Part shown: piece by piece, positions 27,513-35,553 of the stretch
Position numbering within the stretch: the stretch's first letter is position 1
Layout: each line of letters opens with the position of its first letter
Assembly (NCBI RefSeq): GCF_001278075.1
Contig: NZ_CP011340.1
Span: forward strand, 434,001 to 498,000
Source of the DNA: Streptomyces pristinaespiralis
GTDB lineage: Bacteria > Actinomycetota > Actinomycetes > Streptomycetales > Streptomycetaceae
Reading direction: 5' to 3'
DNA: 64,000 nucleotides
Translations under genes and position numbers: made by a program
The notes under the pieces: generated by a model
Database searches by the model: none
Seen by the model: only the letters and a program-made list of their open reading frames with translations
Told to the model about the DNA's origin: nothing

Positions 27513-28394
27513 ATGACCTCTCTCGGTGCAGTGTTCCGCCCGCAGTTGCCTCCCGAACGGTTGCGCGAGGTGGTCCGCACGGCGGACGCCGCCGGGCTGG
27601 AGGAGCTGTGGCTCTGGGAGGACTGCTTCCTGGAGAGCGGTATCGCCACGGCGGCCGCCGCCCTCGCCTGGTCGGAGCGCCTTCGTGTGGGCGTGGGCCT
27701 GCTGCCGGTCCCGCTGCGGAACGTCGCGCTGACGTCGATGGAGGCCGCCACACTGCACCGGCTCTTCCCCGGCCGGGTGGCCCTGGGCGTCGGGCACGGT
27801 GTGCAGGCGTGGATGGGGCAGGTCGGCGCGCGCGTCGAATCGCCGCTGACGCTGCTGCGTGAGCATCTCACCGCCATGCGGGCCCTGTTGGCGGGTGAGC
27901 GGGTGACGGTGGACGGCCGGTACGTGAAGCTGGACGGCGTCGCCCTCGACTGGCCTCCGGCGACGGCGCCTTCGGTGCTGGCCGGGGCGACGGGGCCGCG
28001 CTCGCTGCGGCTGACCGGCGAGGCGGCCGACGGAACGATCCTGGACGCGGCCGTGCCGCCCGACGGGGTACGAAAGGCCCGCGGGCTGATCGACGAGGGG
28101 CGGACGGCGGCAGGACGCACCGGCCGACACGAGATCGTCGTCTACCTCCACACCGCGACCGGCCCCGGTGCCGAGGGACGCCTCGGGGCCGAACTGGAGC
28201 GCTCCGGAGGAGCGTCGACGCCCGGACTCGGCGTGGCGGGTGACGCGGGCACGGTGGCGAAGGCCGTCCAGCGGCTGGTGGAGGCGGGAGCGCACACGGT
28301 CGTGCTCCAGCCGACGGCCGACGAGCCGGACCCGGAGGGGTTCGTGCGGTTCGTGGCCGAAGAGGTGCGCCCCCTCGTTCCCCGGCTGCCGTAA
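27513..28394 (+). CDS. LLM class flavin-dependent oxidoreductase
   Basis: A 293-residue luciferase-like monooxygenase/F420-dependent reductase family protein. Typical segments: N-terminal AVFRPQLPPERLREVVRTADAAGLEELWLWED, the strand-loop RLRVGVGLLPVPLRNVALTSMEAATL, and FPGRVALGVGHGVQAWMGQVG. Cofactor (FMN or F420) cannot be told by eye, although GHGVQAWM and the short length favour the F420/G6PD-like group. Substrate unknown. It is divergent from the decarboxylase and converges with the TetR gene 16 bases on. Confidence 0.85.
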   Translation: MTSLGAVFRPQLPPERLREVVRTADAAGLEELWLWEDCFLESGIATAAAALAWSERLRVGVGLLPVPLRNVALTSMEAATLHRLFPGRVALGVGHGVQAWMGQVGARVESPLTLLREHLTAMRALLAGERVTVDGRYVKLDGVALDWPPATAPSVLAGATGPRSLRLTGEAADGTILDAAVPPDGVRKARGLIDEGRTAAGRTGRHEIVVYLHTATGPGAEGRLGAELERSGGASTPGLGVAGDAGTVAKAVQRLVEAGAHTVVLQPTADEPDPEGFVRFVAEEVRPLVPRLP

Positions 28395-28410
28395 GGATCC
28401 TGACCCGGCG

Positions 28411-29046
28411 TCAGTGCCGGTGCCTGGCGTGGGCCGGCATTTCGCTCACCCTGACCAGATGGTCGAAGTCGACCGCCGCGCCCTGCAGCAGGAGGTCCAC
28501 CAGCGGGCGTGCGGCCGCCTCTCCGGCCACGGTGTCGCCGAACAGGGCCCGCTGATAGACCACCGACGCGAGGAGGTCGACCAGCAGGTCCGGATCGACG
28601 CCGGCCCGCAGGTCGCCGCGGTCGACGGCGCGCCGCACCGCGACCATGGCGGCGTGCCTGCTGGGCCGCACGAGCACGTCGATCAGCCGCCTGTGCAGCG
28701 CGGGGTCGTGGGCGCAGTCCGCGACGAGCGGAGCGAGCACCCCCGCAGGCAGCCGGTCGAGAAGCGCCTCCGCCAGCAGGCCGACGCTCTGGGTCAGGTC
28801 GCAGCGTGTGCAGCCGTTGTCCGGAACCGGCGGCGTGACCAGCACGGACGCGAGAGCGTCGGTCACCAGACTCTGGCGGGTGGGCCAGCGCCGCCGGATG
28901 GACGCCTTCGTCGTGCCCGCCCTCGCCGCGACCGTCTCGAGGGCGAAACGGGAGTATCCGTGCTCCCGCAGCACGTCGAGCGTCGCGGCCACCACCGCGG
29001 CGTCGATCGCCGGGTCGCGCGGACGGCCGGCCGCGGGGGGTGTCAC
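28411..29046 (-). CDS. TetR family transcriptional regulator
   Basis: A 211-residue TetR protein. HTH at about residues 35-65 (FALETVAARAGTTKASIRRRWPTRQSLV), followed by a TetR_C-type domain with a Cys pair (NGCTRCDL). The start is GTG at 29046, overlapping the TGA of the VOC gene as GTGA, so the two are coupled. A near-perfect palindrome stands before the VOC gene and is the likely operator for autoregulation. Confidence 0.9.
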   Translation of the reverse strand: MTPPAAGRPRDPAIDAAVVAATLDVLREHGYSRFALETVAARAGTTKASIRRRWPTRQSLVTDALASVLVTPPVPDNGCTRCDLTQSVGLLAEALLDRLPAGVLAPLVADCAHDPALHRRLIDVLVRPSRHAAMVAVRRAVDRGDLRAGVDPDLLVDLLASVVYQRALFGDTVAGEAAARPLVDLLLQGAAVDFDHLVRVSEMPAHARHRH

Positions 29047-29429
29047 TGTGCGGCGTCCTCGGGGTACCAGCGCAGTTCGACGGTGTTGCCGTCGGGGTCC
29101 TGCACGTACACCGACCAGGCGTCACCCCGGGCGCCGTACCGCTCCACCGGGCCCTCCAGGACGGTGAACACGCCCGAGTCGATGACCTGCTGCCAGTCCA
29201 GCGGGTCGACGACCAGGCAGATGTGGTCCACGTTGGACTCGCCCCGGGGGCGGCTGACCAGGTCGATGATGGTCGCGGGAGTTATCCGGACGGACGGGAA
29301 CGGCACTTTGCCCGCCCGCCACTCCTCCACACGTACGGGCTCCAGCCCGAGCGGTCCGCAGTAGAACTCCAGAGCCCGCTCGACGTCCTGGACGTTGAGC
29401 ACCAGGTGGTCGAAGTCCTTCACTCGCAT
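29043..29429 (-). CDS. VOC family protein, fosfomycin-resistance-like
   Basis: A 128-residue single VOC domain. MRVKDFDHLVLNVQDVERALEFYCGPLGLEPVRV carries an N-terminal metal-ligand His (DHLVL), VDHICLVVD a second His, and VYVQDPDGNTVELRWYP the Glu, giving the HHE set of the glyoxalase I/FosA metal site. The substrate is unknown. The ATG at 29429 has GGGGGAG upstream; in-frame codons before it have no homology. First gene of a two-gene operon with the TetR regulator. Confidence 0.88.
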   Translation of the reverse strand: MRVKDFDHLVLNVQDVERALEFYCGPLGLEPVRVEEWRAGKVPFPSVRITPATIIDLVSRPRGESNVDHICLVVDPLDWQQVIDSGVFTVLEGPVERYGARGDAWSVYVQDPDGNTVELRWYPEDAAQ

Positions 29430-29448
29430 GAGTCTCCCCCTCGTTTGA

Positions 29449-29466
29449 ATTCGAACCGGTTCGTAT
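29449..29466. promoter_or_regulatory. palindromic operator before the VOC-TetR operon
   Basis: ATTCGAACCGGTTCGTAT is an 18-bp palindrome with one mismatched pair and a perfect CGAACCGGTTCG core, 20 bases upstream of the VOC start. The most likely ligand is the TetR protein of the operon. Confidence 0.65.
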
Positions 29467-29554
29467 CGTAAACCTGACACCCGCACTCCCACAAGAGGCA
29501 GCGGTGCGGAGTACGGGAGCGCGGCGCGCGAGACACCCTCTTCCGTTTTGGGTC

Positions 29555-29579
29555 GTTTAGTCGCTTTTCTAACGGCTAC
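29555..29579 (+). promoter_or_regulatory. sigma-B-like promoter
   Basis: GTTTAG and GGCTAC are spaced with 15 bases between GTTT and GGCTAC, close to the Streptomyces sigma-B-family form GTTT-N14..16-GGGTAC. The -10 element differs at one base. It lies 36 bases before the PRC/DUF2382 start. Confidence 0.5.
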
Positions 29580-29614
29580 CCGGGCGTCCAGGGACGTCCG
29601 AGAAGGAGGAAGTC

Positions 29615-30634
29615 GTGATCACCAAAGCACAGATCCGGAACGTACTGGACCATCCGGTATACGACGCCGACGGCAACAAGGTCGGCAACGCCAAGCATGT
29701 CTTCCTCGACGACGCCACCGGCGAACCCGACTGGGTCAGCGTCCAGACGGGCATGTTCGGCGGCAACGAGTCGTTCGTGCCGATCCGGGACGCCAACATG
29801 GTCGAGGACCACCTCGAGGTGCCCTACCCGAAGGACACCATCAAGGACGCCCCGAACGTCGATGTGGACGCAGGCGGCCATCTCTCGGCGGAGGAGGAAG
29901 AGCGCCTGTACCGGCACTACCGCATCGACTGGGACTCCGCGTGGAAGCGCGCCAACCAGCCCTCCGAGGGCGGGTGGGCCAGCGGCGGCGAAACAGGCCA
30001 GGCGGGCACAGCGGGAGCCGCGGGCGCGGCAGGTGCGGCAGGTGCGGCCGGCAAGGCCGGCAAGGCCGGTACGTCGGGCAGGAGCCGGGCCGGAGCGGGC
30101 CAGGGCATGACCGGCGAGACCCCGGCCCACGGACGCGGGGCGGCGGGCGACCGGACCCGCGGACGCGACATGGCCGGTGAACGCCGGGACATGGAGGGCC
30201 GGGAACGCCGGGGCGACACCGACGCGGCGATGACCAGGTCCGAGGAGACCATGCACGTCGGCACCGAACGTCACGAGGTCGGGCGGGCAAGGCTGCGCAA
30301 GTACGTGGTGACGGAGGAGCAGCAGCAGACCGTTCCGCTCCGCCACGACGAGGTGCGCGTCGAGCGTGAGCCGATCACCGAGAAGAACAGGGGCGAGGCG
30401 CTGTCCGGTCCGGAGATCTCCGAGGCCGAGCACGAGGTCACCCTGTACGAGGAGAGGCCGGTCGTGGAGACCCGCGTCGAGCCGGTCGAGCGTGTCCGGC
30501 TGACGACCGAGGAGCACACGGAACAGGAGACGGTCAAGGGCCGGGTCCGCAAGGAGCGGATCGAGGCCGAGATACCGGACGAGGGCGCCGAGCGGGCCTC
30601 TCGTGAGAAGCACGAGCGCCGCGGCCCGGGCTGA
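29615..30634 (+). CDS. PRC-barrel and DUF2382 stress-type protein
   Basis: A 339-residue protein. Residues 1-80 form a PRC-barrel domain (ITKAQIRNVLDHPVYDADGNKVGNAKHVFLDD, WVSVQTGMFGGNESFVPI). Residues about 120-150 are a low-complexity Gly/Ala linker of AGAAGAAG units, followed by a charged spacer rich in Arg/Glu. Residues about 235-325 are DUF2382 (KYVVTEEQQQTVPLRHDEVRVEREPI, then VTLYEERPVVETRVEPVERVRL). This architecture is common among actinobacterial general-stress proteins; biochemical function is unknown. Start GTG 29615 follows AAGGAGGAAG. The upstream sigma-B-like element agrees with stress control. Confidence 0.9.
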   Translation: MITKAQIRNVLDHPVYDADGNKVGNAKHVFLDDATGEPDWVSVQTGMFGGNESFVPIRDANMVEDHLEVPYPKDTIKDAPNVDVDAGGHLSAEEEERLYRHYRIDWDSAWKRANQPSEGGWASGGETGQAGTAGAAGAAGAAGAAGKAGKAGTSGRSRAGAGQGMTGETPAHGRGAAGDRTRGRDMAGERRDMEGRERRGDTDAAMTRSEETMHVGTERHEVGRARLRKYVVTEEQQQTVPLRHDEVRVEREPITEKNRGEALSGPEISEAEHEVTLYEERPVVETRVEPVERVRLTTEEHTEQETVKGRVRKERIEAEIPDEGAERASREKHERRGPG

Positions 30635-30814
30635 CCTGTCCGACACGGTCCACGTCGGCCGCGACGGCCGCGTGGGGTGAGGGTGACGAGGCGGACGGCG
30701 CCCGGCGGTTGTGAGGACCGGCCGGGCGTCGTCCGCCTCACTGTCCGCCTCGGCGGCCTGCCCCCTACGCGGTACGACGCTGCCGCCGGGGGCATGTGGG
30801 CGGACCGGGCGCCG

Positions 30815-30886
30815 CACCTCTGGTTCTCGCCGCGCCTCTAATTCTCGCCGCGCCTCTGGTTCTCGCCGCAGTTCTGGTTCTCGTCG
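30815..30886. repeat. four 18-bp tandem repeats
   Basis: Four units of the form CGCCTCTGGTTCTCGCCG, at 30815, 30833, 30851 and 30869, with 0-5 changes each. They lie in the 303-bp gap downstream of both neighbouring genes. Read on the minus strand one frame gives repeated GENQRR, and unit length is six codons. Confidence 0.85.
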
Positions 30887-30937
30887 GGCGGACCGGGTCT
30901 CGTCGCGCCGGTCCCGTCTCGTGGGCTCTCGTCGGCG

Positions 30938-32224
30938 TCAGCGAGCCGGCGCGGAGGGTGTCGTGCCGGCACGGGGGCCGTGCAGCTGCTCCAGGCGCCG
31001 CTGGAGCAACTGGAGCGCGCCGCGCTGACGGCCCGGCACCCGCTGCCGCAACGCCACCAGGGCCGGGGCCAGTTGCCGTGCCCTGGCCGCGTCCCTGATC
31101 TGCTCCCACTGGTGATGGGCACGGTCCACGGCCGCTTCGACGTCCGGATCGTCGGCGGTCTGCTGACGGCCGAGCCGCACATCGGCGGCGGACATCCACA
31201 ACTCGCAGCTGCGGGCCGGGTCCTGGGCGAGCCGCGCGAGGTCCGCCCGGACCTCCAGCCAGTGCAGCACCTGCACGGAACCGGGCCCGTGGGCGCGCAG
31301 CGCCTCGTTCTCGCAGGCGGCCGCGGCGGCCGCGGCCTCGTCGTGACGTCCGGCCCGTGCGGCGGCGAGAATCGCCGGATGAGGGTCGGCAGCGACCGGC
31401 GTGGGACCGCCGACGGGGGCGGTCGCACTGCGCGGGCCCGGCACGGTGACGTACCCGTGCACGGGTCCCGTGGTGTGCCCGGCCGGGTGGGGCACCGGAT
31501 GCCCCGGACCGTGCGAAGGGGCGTGCGCGGGGGTGATGCCGAACAGGACCGCGCCGTCCGGAGCGTCCTCGGATGCCGCCTGCGCGGCGGCCTGTTCATG
31601 GAGGTGCGCCAGGGGCGGGCGTGCCCCGCTGCGCCAGATCGCGGCCACGGCCTGCAGATGGACGGGCGCGACGACGGTGCGACGACCGGGAGCGGGAGCG
31701 ATCCGCCCGTACATCCGGGTCCCGTCGCCGAGCAGCAGCCGGCCGCCGGTGACCTGCTGCCAGGCCTCCGTGTCGGCGACGAGGTCCAGCACCACCGTGG
31801 TGGTCCCCGGTCGCCGCGTCTTCAGCTCTCCGGCCAGCCAGTGCCAGGGCAGGGCCGTGTAGCGCATCGTCGCCGGTGCCGTGCGGGCGAGGGCGAGGTG
31901 CAGCTGCCGCTGCTTGCGGTCCACGTGCAACTGCCCCGCCAGATACAGGTGCAGCGGTCCGGGCGAGGCCGCAGCGGCGCGGATGCGGGTCAGGACGGTC
32001 TGTGGATCGAGCGGGTCGGCGAGCTCGATCACCGTGGCCGCGGCCGCGCCGGCCGTACCGGCGAGGACGTCCGCCGGTACGGCCGCGAGCGCGGGCAGCA
32101 CGGATGCGGCGTCGATGAGACGCCCCTTGCCGGCCGGGGCGGCTGCGAGGAGCAGCGCGGTACCCGGGGCCGGACTCTCCCGGTTCTCCCCTGTGATCAG
32201 CACATCAGCACCGTACCCGGTCAC
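30938..32224 (-). CDS. conserved hypothetical protein with TPR-like tail
   Basis: A 428-residue protein, not assigned to a named family. The N-terminal 170 residues alternate strand and helix (TALLLAAAPAGKGRLIDAASVLPAL, GPLHLYLAGQLHVDRKQRQLHLALA, TTTVVLDLVADTEAW), loosely like a caspase/Rossmann-type alpha/beta domain but without a certain His-Cys pair. A Pro/His-rich linker follows (about 235-275). The last 150 residues are helical and TPR-like (ILAAARAGRHDEAAAAAAACENEAL). The start is GTG 32224 or GTG 32203, neither with a good ribosome site; it lies 33 bases after the DHFR-family gene, probably in one transcript. Confidence 0.6.
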   Translation of the reverse strand: MTGYGADVLITGENRESPAPGTALLLAAAPAGKGRLIDAASVLPALAAVPADVLAGTAGAAAATVIELADPLDPQTVLTRIRAAAASPGPLHLYLAGQLHVDRKQRQLHLALARTAPATMRYTALPWHWLAGELKTRRPGTTTVVLDLVADTEAWQQVTGGRLLLGDGTRMYGRIAPAPGRRTVVAPVHLQAVAAIWRSGARPPLAHLHEQAAAQAASEDAPDGAVLFGITPAHAPSHGPGHPVPHPAGHTTGPVHGYVTVPGPRSATAPVGGPTPVAADPHPAILAAARAGRHDEAAAAAAACENEALRAHGPGSVQVLHWLEVRADLARLAQDPARSCELWMSAADVRLGRQQTADDPDVEAAVDRAHHQWEQIRDAARARQLAPALVALRQRVPGRQRGALQLLQRRLEQLHGPRAGTTPSAPAR

Positions 32225-32257
32225 GCGGGGGCGGGGCGGACGGCCGCCGCACGACGG

Positions 32258-32875
32258 CTATTTGTGGACGCGGTACTTCAGGTGCGTCGCCAGCGGGGTG
32301 TCGACGACCCTGACGATCTCGAGGCGCCGCCGCTCCGCCCCGAGGTCGTCGAACAGCCGCAGGCCCGCACCGAACAGGACGGGGACCACATGGAGTTGGA
32401 GCTCGTCGATCAGCCCGGCACGCAGGTACTGCTGGACGGTCCGTGCTCCGCCGGCGATGTCGACATTGCGCCCACCGCACACGGCCTTGGCCTGTTCCAG
32501 CGCGCTGTGGATGCCGTCCGTGACGAACGTGAAGGTGGTGCCGCCCTCTTTGACGAGCGTCCTTCGGGGGCGGTGGGTGAGCACGAACACCGGAGTCCGG
32601 AAAGGCGGTTCGTCGCCCCACGGCTCCTCACCGGTGTCGTACATCGTCCTGCCCATGACCACCGCTCCGGTCGAGTCGAACCACTCCCTCATGATCTCGG
32701 AGTCCTCGTTGTCCTCGCCGCCGGTCATGCCCTGGCGTTCACGCCAGGAGGCGAGGTTGTGGATCCACTGGAACAGTGCCTCGGCGCCCTTGCCTCCCGG
32801 GTTGTCGGGGCTGATGTCCGTGCCTGCGACGAAGCCGTCGAGGGACATGGCGAGATCGGCGGTGACGACGGTCAT
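32258..32875 (-). CDS. dihydrofolate reductase family protein (RibD C-terminal type)
   Basis: A 205-residue protein of the RibD_C/DHFR-like superfamily. Motifs: TADLAMSLDGFVAG at the N-terminus, VVMGRTMYDTG, PVFVLTHRPRRTL, the glycine motif VDIAGGARTVQQYLRAGLIDEL and the closing LQLHVVPVLFGAGLRLFD. NADPH-dependent reduction is expected; it is not the housekeeping DHFR, which lacks this order. It lies between galM and the hypothetical gene, all on the minus strand with gaps of 33 bases each. Confidence 0.88.
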   Translation of the reverse strand: MTVVTADLAMSLDGFVAGTDISPDNPGGKGAEALFQWIHNLASWRERQGMTGGEDNEDSEIMREWFDSTGAVVMGRTMYDTGEEPWGDEPPFRTPVFVLTHRPRRTLVKEGGTTFTFVTDGIHSALEQAKAVCGGRNVDIAGGARTVQQYLRAGLIDELQLHVVPVLFGAGLRLFDDLGAERRRLEIVRVVDTPLATHLKYRVHK

Positions 32876-32908
32876 GCGGAGCTCCTCATGGGGTGCGGTG
32901 TGCTGGTC

Positions 32909-34033
32909 TCACCCTTGCGTCGATCGGGAGGCGCCGTTTTCGACATCCTCGCCCGGTGACTTCGCGGTCAGGTGCGGGAAGCGGAATTCGGTGCGGCTGT
33001 GCCAGGGCTCCTGCGGGCGTACGACCGTGGTGGGGTACTCGGGCCGGTTGGGGGAATCGGGCAGGTGCTGGGTCTCCAGGCAGACGCCCGAATACCGTTC
33101 GTGACGCCGTCCCGAGGGGGCGGCGAGCGACCCGTCGAGCTGGTTGGCCGTGTACACCTGCACGCCGGGTTCCGTGGTCCACACCTCCATGACGCGCAGC
33201 CCGCCGGGAGCGCTGAGCCGGGCGGCGCGGCGTGGTGCGGCGGCCGGGCCGGCGGGGTCCAGCACCCAGCAGTGGTCGAAGCCGCCGGCGGCGCGCAGCT
33301 GTTCGTCGGGCATCGTGAGCCGTTCGCCGAGGACACGCGGCTCGGTCAGGTCGAAGGCCGTGCCGCGTACGTCCGCGGCCGGGCCCTCGGGGATGCCGGT
33401 CCCGTCGACGGGCAGGTAGCTCTCGGCGTCGACCTGCAGCGTGTGTCCGCGGATGTCGCCCTCACCGGTGAGGTCGAAGTAGGCGTGGTGGGCGAGGTTG
33501 ACCACGGTGGGCCGGTCGGTGGTGGCGGTGAAGTCGACGGCGAGGGTCCCCTCTGCGTCGATGCTGTACGTCACGCTCACGTCGAGTGCGCCCGGAAAAC
33601 CCATGTCGCCGTCGGGGCTGTGCAGCGACAGCCGCACGGCCGCGGTCTTGTCGCCGGGCACCTCTTCGGCCCGCCACACCTTGGTGTCGAAGCCGCCGGG
33701 GCCGCCGTGCAGGGCGTGGCCCCGGTCATTGGCCGGGACGTGGTAGCGGGTCCCGTCGAGGGTGAAGGTGCCGTTGGCGATGCGGTTGGCGAAGCGGCCG
33801 ACGACGGCGCCGACGTAGGCGTTCTTCTCCGCGTAGTCGCCGATCCCGGGCAGGGCGAGGACCACGGAGGTGTCCTCGCCCCGGGTGTCGGGGACGGTGA
33901 GCGAGTGGAGGACGGCGCCGTAGGTGAGGATCTCGGCGCGCACGCCGTGGCCGGAATCGAGAGCCCAGAGCTCGGTCTCCTCACCGCCGGGGAGGGTGCC
34001 GTAGGGGGTGCGGGTGACGGTCGGGCGGGGCAT
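32909..34033 (-). CDS. galM: galactose mutarotase (aldose 1-epimerase)
   Basis: A 374-residue aldose 1-epimerase interconverting alpha and beta anomers of galactose or related sugars. Conserved residues are in place: VVGRFANRIANGTFTLDGTRYHVPANDRGHALHGG (first His), NLAHHAYFDLTGEGDIRGH (second catalytic His), FDHCWVLD and the general base Glu in YSGVCLETQHLPDSPN. Length is near the family norm. It is followed by a DHFR-family gene and preceded by a LacI repressor on the same strand, which may control sugar use. Confidence 0.93.
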   Translation of the reverse strand: MPRPTVTRTPYGTLPGGEETELWALDSGHGVRAEILTYGAVLHSLTVPDTRGEDTSVVLALPGIGDYAEKNAYVGAVVGRFANRIANGTFTLDGTRYHVPANDRGHALHGGPGGFDTKVWRAEEVPGDKTAAVRLSLHSPDGDMGFPGALDVSVTYSIDAEGTLAVDFTATTDRPTVVNLAHHAYFDLTGEGDIRGHTLQVDAESYLPVDGTGIPEGPAADVRGTAFDLTEPRVLGERLTMPDEQLRAAGGFDHCWVLDPAGPAAAPRRAARLSAPGGLRVMEVWTTEPGVQVYTANQLDGSLAAPSGRRHERYSGVCLETQHLPDSPNRPEYPTTVVRPQEPWHSRTEFRFPHLTAKSPGEDVENGASRSTQG

Positions 34034-34185
34034 AGGGATCCTTCGGGCGAGAAAACGGATGGCGGACGGGCGGGTGGTCGCGGAGCAACCCGGCGGGGCG
34101 GGTGCGTCATCGGAGCACGGTGGGCGGGCCGTGACGCGGGAACGCGGTGGCCGGGCGTGGCGCGGAAGTGCGGTGGCCGGGCGGG

Positions 34186-35208
34186 TCAGCGGGGGCGCGG
34201 CGGGCGGGCCGTCGACTCCCTGACCACCAGGCGGTATCCGGGACGTTGCCGCCGTGGTTCGGGGGCCGTGCCGCCGGCGAGGCGTTCGACGAGGCTGTCG
34301 ACCGCCAGCCGGGCGATGGCCTCCTTGTCGGGGGAGATCGTCGTGAGCGTGGTGGCCCCGTACCGGCCCTCCTCGATGTCGTCGAACCCGACCACGGCGA
34401 CGTCGCCCGGGACGGTCAGTCCGCGTTCGGTGAGGGTGCGCATCGCTCCGACGGCGATGAGGTCGTTGTACGCGAAGACCGCGTCGGGCCGCTCGCCGCG
34501 GTCGAGCAGGGCGGCCATGGCGCTCGCTCCGTCCTCGCGTCCATAACCGTCGGTGACGACCACAAGGGCGTCGTCGGCCTCGAGTCCGGCCGCTGCGTGC
34601 TCCTCGCGCCAGCCGCGCAGCCGCAGGTGGGCGGGCTGGCGCTCGCGTCCGGTGCGGGAGCCGAGGAAGGCGATACGGCGGTGGCCGAGGCCGATGAGGT
34701 GGCGGACCGCCTCCCGGGCCGCGGCGACGTTGTCGATGGCGATGTGGTCGTACGGCGCCTCGTACTCCCGCTCCCCCAGCAGCACCAGCGGGGCGCTGTC
34801 CGTGCGTGCGGTGAGGTCCTCCGTCTCGAGGTGGATGGGGCTGAGGATGAGCCCGTCGATGACGTGGGCGCGGAAGCCCTGGCTGACGAGGAGTTCCTTC
34901 TCCCGCAGTCCCGCGGTGTGGTCCACCAGGACGGTGTAGTCGTGCCGGGCGGCGGCGTCGACGACCGCGCCGGCCAGTTCCGCGAAGTACGGGTTGCCGA
35001 ACTCCGGCACGGCGAGCGCGATGATGCCGGTGCGGCCTTTGCGCAGGTGGCGAGCGGTGAGGTTCGGCCGGTAGCCGAGCTCGTCGATGGCCTGCTGCAC
35101 CTTGGCACGCATCTGGGGCGTGACGTGCGGGTAGTTGTTGACGACGTTCGAGACGGTCTTGATGGACACGCCCGCCCGACTGGCGACGTCCTTGAGGCTG
35201 ACGCCCAC
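34186..35208 (-). CDS. LacI family transcriptional regulator
   Basis: A 340-residue LacI/GalR repressor. HTH and hinge: SLKDVASRAGVSIKTVSNVVNNYPHVTPQMRAKVQQAIDELGYRPNLTARHLR. The periplasmic-binding-like core follows, with VVGFDDIEEGRYGATTLTTISPDKEAIA. The start is GTG 35208, with AAGGAG five bases away; the frame is open for about 680 more codons upstream but only antisense to the monooxygenase. Being upstream of galM on one strand, it probably regulates sugar genes. Effector unknown. Confidence 0.92.
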   Translation of the reverse strand: MGVSLKDVASRAGVSIKTVSNVVNNYPHVTPQMRAKVQQAIDELGYRPNLTARHLRKGRTGIIALAVPEFGNPYFAELAGAVVDAAARHDYTVLVDHTAGLREKELLVSQGFRAHVIDGLILSPIHLETEDLTARTDSAPLVLLGEREYEAPYDHIAIDNVAAAREAVRHLIGLGHRRIAFLGSRTGRERQPAHLRLRGWREEHAAAGLEADDALVVVTDGYGREDGASAMAALLDRGERPDAVFAYNDLIAVGAMRTLTERGLTVPGDVAVVGFDDIEEGRYGATTLTTISPDKEAIARLAVDSLVERLAGGTAPEPRRQRPGYRLVVRESTARPPRPR

Positions 35209-35553
35209 GGCACTCCTTGACTCTCGGTGCGGCAGTACCGCTGTGACGGTGTGCAGCTGGTGCTCCCGCCGTTTCACGCCGGACGGCACCGCGCCACGAC
35301 GACCACGATAAGGAAGCGGCCCGCCGGTCACGGAGCGGTAGGACGAATTGAGCGGCCCGACCGCCCGGCCGGGCCCGTCACGGAGGGTACGGGCCGGGCC
35401 CCGATGAAGGCACCCCCCGCAACGTCGCAGGCCATGACGCCGGATCGGCGCGCCCCTGTTCCCCCAGGTCGACGCGGCCCCGTGCGGGGGGCGACCATGA
35501 GAGCAAGGGGGCCGATCGCCCCGCGCGCCGGGGCTCCCGACGGGAGATGCCGG
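35209..35553. other. divergent intergenic region
   Basis: 345 bases between the LacI regulator and the monooxygenase. An imperfect 12-bp inverted repeat (GGCCGGGCCCGT / ACGGGCCGGGCC) at about 35367-35397 is the only structure seen. No gene recognised. Confidence 0.4.
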
